Source of the DNA: Thiobacillus denitrificans
GTDB taxonomy: Bacteria; Pseudomonadota; Gammaproteobacteria; Burkholderiales; Thiobacillaceae
Assembly (NCBI GenBank): GCA_002424845.1
Contig: DILD01000085.1
Coordinates: 46,005 to 56,263 of the forward strand
Length of the DNA: 10,259 nucleotides
Direction: 5' to 3'
The position numbers and the translations under genes are program-made. This document shows positions 7,033-10,259 of this stretch, piece by piece. Under the pieces are notes generated by a model. That model was given only the letters and a program-made list of their open reading frames with translations, was not told where the DNA came from and did no database searches. How positions within the stretch are numbered: the first letter of the stretch is position 1; each line of letters opens with the position of its first letter.

Positions 7033-8349
7033 TTGAGCACGCTCGAGATCAGGGAATGGCCACAGCGGCCTGATCTGATCGGGCTGCAGGCGGCTTCCCC
7101 GCAGCGTTACCCCGGTCTGTTCCTCAGCAGTGGCGACAGCGGCTGGGATATCCTGTTTGCCTTTCCCGGTGACATCACGCGTTTTGGCGTTGTGGACGGC
7201 CTGCGTCGCTTGCAATTGCATCCTGCCATGCGAATTCACCCGCGCGATCAAGTCCAGGCCGAGCCCGATCTTCCTTTTGCGGGTGGTTGGCTATGCGCAC
7301 TTGGTTACGAGTTGGGCGGGGTGTTCGAACCCAGCGTGGGATTGCCTGATGACAAGGATTTTCCGCTTGCCTGGCTGATGCGCATTCCCGCTGCGATTCT
7401 GTACGATCGAACGAAAGAACGCTGCGTGCTGGTCGCCGAAGCCGGGCAAGGGCAACTTCTGGATTTGATGCAACTCGATCTGGAGGCGGCTCGGCAGCCG
7501 TTGCCAGCCATCCCCGAGTTGCACGGTCTCCGGGAGGACGATCCTGCCAGCTTTATTGCCGGGGTCGAGCGAATTCAGGACTACATTCGTGCGGGAGATG
7601 TGTTCCAGGTCAATCTGTCGCGTGGATGGCAGGCTGCGTTTTCCGCCCCGATCCCCCCGGCCTCATTATTTGCGCAGTTGATGCAGCGCAATCCGGCGCC
7701 TTTTTCCGCGCTGCTGCATCTGGATGAATGGGCGATTGTGAGTTCATCGCCCGAGCGGCTGGTTCGTCTGGGCCGTGACGGCAGCCTGGAAACGCGGCCG
7801 ATTGCCGGCACCCATCCACGTAGCGATGATGTCGCGGAGGATGCCGCATTGCGCGCACGCCTGCAGGCTCACCCCAAGGAGCGTGCCGAGCATGTCATGC
7901 TGGTCGATCTGGAACGCAACGATCTCGGCCGCGTGTGCGAACCCGGCAGCGTGAAAGTCGATGCGCTGATGGAAATTGCCAGCTACCGTCATGTGCATCA
8001 CATCGAATCCACCGTTACCGGCACATTGCGAGCAGGGACAAGTGTGCTGGATGTCTTGCGCGCGGTTTTTCCCGGGGGCACCATCACCGGATGTCCCAAG
8101 GTACGCACCATGCAGATCATTCATGAACTGGAGCAAACGCCGCGGCGGAGCTACACCGGGAGTGTCGGCTATATCAATCGTGACGGCAGTTTTGATTTCA
8201 ACATCCTGATCCGCAGTTTTCTGCTGCGCGAGTGCGAATTGAGTTTCCGGGCGGGCGCAGGCATCGTCGCCGATTCCGTTGCCCAGCGTGAGCTTGACGA
8301 AACGCGGGCCAAGGCGCGCGGCCTGCTGCGAGCACTGGATATCGCATGA
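7033..8349 (+). CDS. pabB: Aminodeoxychorismate synthase component I
   Basis: This 438-residue chorismate-binding enzyme makes 4-amino-4-deoxychorismate from chorismate and ammonia, the latter normally supplied by a PabA-type glutaminase (not in the window). Residues 1 to about 165 form the variable N-terminal part; the chorismate-binding domain runs from about 173 to the end. It shows VFQVNLSR (190-197), VMLVDLERNDLGR (288-300), PGGTITGCPK (347-356) and GSVGYI. The motif that in E. coli PabB is PIKGT, with a catalytic lysine, reads PIAGT here (Ala258), as in anthranilate synthase TrpE. PabB is still preferred: the next gene is pabC and the protein is shorter than typical TrpE. The start is probably TTG at 7033, because the first in-frame ATG comes only near residue 66; a weak GGA (7025-7027) lies upstream. 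The gap from fabF is 18 bases. Confidence 0.88.
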   Translation: MSTLEIREWPQRPDLIGLQAASPQRYPGLFLSSGDSGWDILFAFPGDITRFGVVDGLRRLQLHPAMRIHPRDQVQAEPDLPFAGGWLCALGYELGGVFEPSVGLPDDKDFPLAWLMRIPAAILYDRTKERCVLVAEAGQGQLLDLMQLDLEAARQPLPAIPELHGLREDDPASFIAGVERIQDYIRAGDVFQVNLSRGWQAAFSAPIPPASLFAQLMQRNPAPFSALLHLDEWAIVSSSPERLVRLGRDGSLETRPIAGTHPRSDDVAEDAALRARLQAHPKERAEHVMLVDLERNDLGRVCEPGSVKVDALMEIASYRHVHHIESTVTGTLRAGTSVLDVLRAVFPGGTITGCPKVRTMQIIHELEQTPRRSYTGSVGYINRDGSFDFNILIRSFLLRECELSFRAGAGIVADSVAQRELDETRAKARGLLRALDIA

Positions 8350-9155
8350 TCCTCGTCAACGGTCATCCTGCCGGCAGCGTGAATGCGATGGATCGTGGGT
8401 TGGCCTACGGCGACGGCGTCTTTCGCACGCTGCGCATGCAGGCCGGTCAGCCCGCTTGGTGGCGCGACCAATACGCCAAGCTGGCAACCGATTGCGCGGC
8501 GTTGGCACTGAACTGTCCTGGCGAGCCTGAATTGCGCGCCGAAGTGTGCCGTGTCGCCGAAGCGGGGCAGGGGGTGGTGAAAATCATTCTGACCCGTGGG
8601 TCGGGCATGCGCGGTTATGCCCCTACCGCAGGCCAGACCGCCACGCGTGTCGTGATGGCTTCATCCCTGCCGCCTTACGCGCAAGCGGATGCTCCGCTCG
8701 ACATTCATGCGCGCTGGTGCAGCCTGCGGCTGGCACAGCAACCCAGGCTGGCAGGGATCAAGCACCTGAATCGCCTGGAAAACGTGCTGGCGCGTGCCGA
8801 ATGGGATGACCAGGCGATTACCGAGGGCCTCCTGTGCGATGGCAGCGGGACGGTCATCAGCGGCGTGATGAGCAATCTGTTCTGGGTTCGTGACGGCGAG
8901 TTGTTCACCCCGGATGTGAGTCAGTGCGGGGTGGCGGGGGTGGCCAGAGCGCGCCTGCTGCGCGCAGCCGCACGTCGGGACATTCCCGTGCATATCGTCC
9001 GCCAGCCGCCAGCCGCTATACTCGCGGCCGATGAAGTGATGATCTGCAATAGCGTCATCGGTGTGCGCCGCGTGGCTAGACTGGATGATCGGGTCTGGCC
9101 CCCCGCGGGATGGACTGAAACCTTGAAAATCGCCTTGAATGAAGACCTTGATTAA
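8346..9155 (+). CDS. pabC: Aminodeoxychorismate lyase
   Basis: PabC is a pyridoxal-phosphate enzyme of fold type IV that splits aminodeoxychorismate into p-aminobenzoate and pyruvate for folate synthesis. The 269-residue protein shows DRGLAYGDGVFRTLR (16-30), ILTRGSGMRGY, the PLP lysine Lys139 in AGIKHLNRLENVLAR, GVMSNLFWVRDG, and the C-terminal ADEVMICNSVIGV, which lines up with E. coli PabC ADEMVICNALMPV. These points separate it from the related branched-chain and D-amino acid aminotransferases. The ATG overlaps the pabB stop (ATGA at 8346-8349), implying coupled translation of two consecutive steps of one pathway. Confidence 0.95.
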   Translation: MILVNGHPAGSVNAMDRGLAYGDGVFRTLRMQAGQPAWWRDQYAKLATDCAALALNCPGEPELRAEVCRVAEAGQGVVKIILTRGSGMRGYAPTAGQTATRVVMASSLPPYAQADAPLDIHARWCSLRLAQQPRLAGIKHLNRLENVLARAEWDDQAITEGLLCDGSGTVISGVMSNLFWVRDGELFTPDVSQCGVAGVARARLLRAAARRDIPVHIVRQPPAAILAADEVMICNSVIGVRRVARLDDRVWPPAGWTETLKIALNEDLD

Positions 9156-10128
9156 GCGCCTGCTCGTGCTTGCGATGCTGTCTGTGGCGGCAGTCATCGC
9201 CGGGCTGGCCTGGTACGGCAACCGGCCTTTGCCTATCGAGCCCTTGCCGAGAACCATCAGCGTGACACCCGGCACCCATTTGCGGAGCCTGAGCGCAATG
9301 CTCGAGCGCGAAGGCGTGATCGGCAATGCGCAGCTGTTCTGGCTGCTCGGGCGCGCCTACGACAAGGGCAGCGTGCTCAAGGCAGGTGTATATAGCCTTG
9401 ACCGGCCGCTCACGCCGCTTGCGCTTTATGGCAAGTTCGAACGCGGTGAGGTCTCTCAGGTAGCGGTGCAGTTCATCGAGGGATGGAGCTGGCGTGAGGT
9501 ACGTGCGGCCCTGGCCGCACAGCCCATGCTCAAAAACGACAGTGCCGGCATGAGCGATGCCGAGTTGCTTCAGGCTCTCGGCGCCGAAGAAGGCCATCTG
9601 GAAGGGTTGTTGTTCCCGGATACCTATTTGTTTGCGCCGCATTCATCCGATCTCAACGTGCTGCGCCGCGCCTATCGCCTGCAACAGGAAAAGCTCGCGG
9701 CGGCCTGGGAAGCGCGCGCGCCGGATCTGCCGTATCGCACGCCGTATGAGGCGCTCATCATGGCATCGATCGTGGAAAAGGAAACCGGGGCGGCTTTTGA
9801 GCGTCCGCAAATTGCCGGCGTATTTGTCAATCGCCTTAAAATCGGCATGCGTCTGCAAACCGATCCTACTGTGATTTATGGGCTGGGCGAGCGTTTTGAC
9901 GGCAATCTGCGCAAGGCCGACCTGCTGCGTGATACGCCCTACAACACCTACACGCGTAGCGGTTTGCCGCCAACGCCGATAGCCATGCCCAGCGAAGCGG
10001 CGATTCAGGCCGCGCTCAATCCGGCCAGAACCAGTGCGCTGTATTTTGTGTCGCGTAATGACGGCACCCATGTATTCTCCAGTAATCTCGATGCGCACAA
10101 CCGCGCCGTGAACCGCTACCAACGATGA
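9139..10128 (+). CDS. mltG: Endolytic murein transglycosylase
   Basis: MltG (YceG family) is an inner-membrane lytic transglycosylase that cuts nascent glycan strands and is thought to set their length. The 329-residue protein has a basic N-terminus followed by one membrane segment at about residues 7-25. A LysM-like region follows (about 40-110, including TPGTHLRSLSAMLEREGVI), then the catalytic domain. Signatures are LEGLLFPDTY, ASIVEKETG with the active-site glutamate region at Glu213-Glu215, RLQTDPTVIYG, YNTYTRSGLPPTPI and the C-terminal ALYFVSRNDGTHVFS. The ATG at 9139 lies inside the end of pabC (17-nt overlap) with no strong Shine-Dalgarno, so coupling with pabC is likely. The order pabC-mltG-tmk is the same as in E. 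coli. Confidence 0.95.
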   Translation: MKTLIKRLLVLAMLSVAAVIAGLAWYGNRPLPIEPLPRTISVTPGTHLRSLSAMLEREGVIGNAQLFWLLGRAYDKGSVLKAGVYSLDRPLTPLALYGKFERGEVSQVAVQFIEGWSWREVRAALAAQPMLKNDSAGMSDAELLQALGAEEGHLEGLLFPDTYLFAPHSSDLNVLRRAYRLQQEKLAAAWEARAPDLPYRTPYEALIMASIVEKETGAAFERPQIAGVFVNRLKIGMRLQTDPTVIYGLGERFDGNLRKADLLRDTPYNTYTRSGLPPTPIAMPSEAAIQAALNPARTSALYFVSRNDGTHVFSSNLDAHNRAVNRYQR

Positions 10129-10259
10129 CACCCGGTAAATTCATCACCCTCGAAGGCGTCGACGGCGCCGGCAAAAGCACCCATCTGGAATTCGTCGCCG
10201 ACTGGCTGCGCCGCCAGGGCCACGAGGTGATCGTTACCCGTGAGCCCGGCGGCACGCCG
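10125..10259 (+). CDS. tmk: Thymidylate kinase (5' part, cut by window edge)
   Basis: Only the first 45 codons are present. They encode MTPGKFITLEGVDGAGKST, with the P-loop GVDGAGKST at 11-19, and end in the REPGGT motif (39-44) typical of bacterial dTMP kinases, which phosphorylate dTMP to dTDP for DNA synthesis. The ATG overlaps the mltG stop (ATGA, 10125-10128). In E. coli holB follows; here the continuation lies beyond the window. Confidence 0.95.
   Translation, partial: MTPGKFITLEGVDGAGKSTHLEFVADWLRRQGHEVIVTREPGGTP

Noticed and set aside
6409..7251. Minus-strand open frame (280 codons) spanning the fabF-pabB junction
   Set aside because: It crosses two well-supported genes on the opposite strand and shows no motif or ribosome site of note.
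7033..8349. Anthranilate synthase component I (trpE) as the identity of this gene
   Set aside because: The PIAGT motif would allow it, but the shorter length and the coupled downstream pabC favour PabB; kept as an alternative in the findings.

Overview
The window reads as a core chromosomal segment of a betaproteobacterium with fairly high GC. I would guess a Thiobacillus/Sulfuricella/Gallionella-like member of the Nitrosomonadales, from overall protein similarity recalled from memory; this is not verified. Nearly every base is coding. I see no mobile element, CRISPR array, tRNA or rRNA, and no gene-free stretch longer than about 110 bases.

Left edge (1-898, minus strand): the first 299 codons of a biotin carboxylase of the pyruvate carboxylase subunit A (PycA) type, cut by the window boundary. 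It is read divergently from everything else. The 112-bp gap 899-1010 carries a near-consensus sigma70 promoter for the rightward genes. A probable leftward extended -10 box overlaps its -10 element.

Rightward block (1011 to the end, plus strand): a lipid-synthesis cluster in the classical order yceD-rpmF-plsX-fabH-fabD-fabG-acpP-fabF. It continues into pabB-pabC-mltG-tmk, with tmk cut by the right edge. YceD and L32 are linked to ribosome biogenesis. PlsX makes acyl-phosphate for phospholipid synthesis. FabH, FabD, FabG, AcpP and FabF initiate and elongate fatty acids on ACP. PabB and PabC make the p-aminobenzoate part of folate, MltG cuts nascent peptidoglycan, and Tmk makes dTDP. Folate and dTDP both serve DNA synthesis, so the block groups envelope growth with replication precursors.

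The genes are tightly packed. There are stop/start overlaps at plsX/fabH, pabB/pabC and mltG/tmk, and a 17-nt overlap at pabC/mltG. Three genes (fabH, fabF, pabB) appear to use TTG starts. The only sizeable gap inside the fab genes precedes acpP. It holds a probable internal promoter and a strong leader hairpin, which fits the need for much more ACP than of the enzymes.

I did not find an undescribed system here. The points worth a second look are small: the overlapping divergent promoters, the acpP leader, the run of TTG starts, a PabB with alanine where the E. coli enzyme has its catalytic lysine, and a YceD that seems to lack the usual C-terminal tail.
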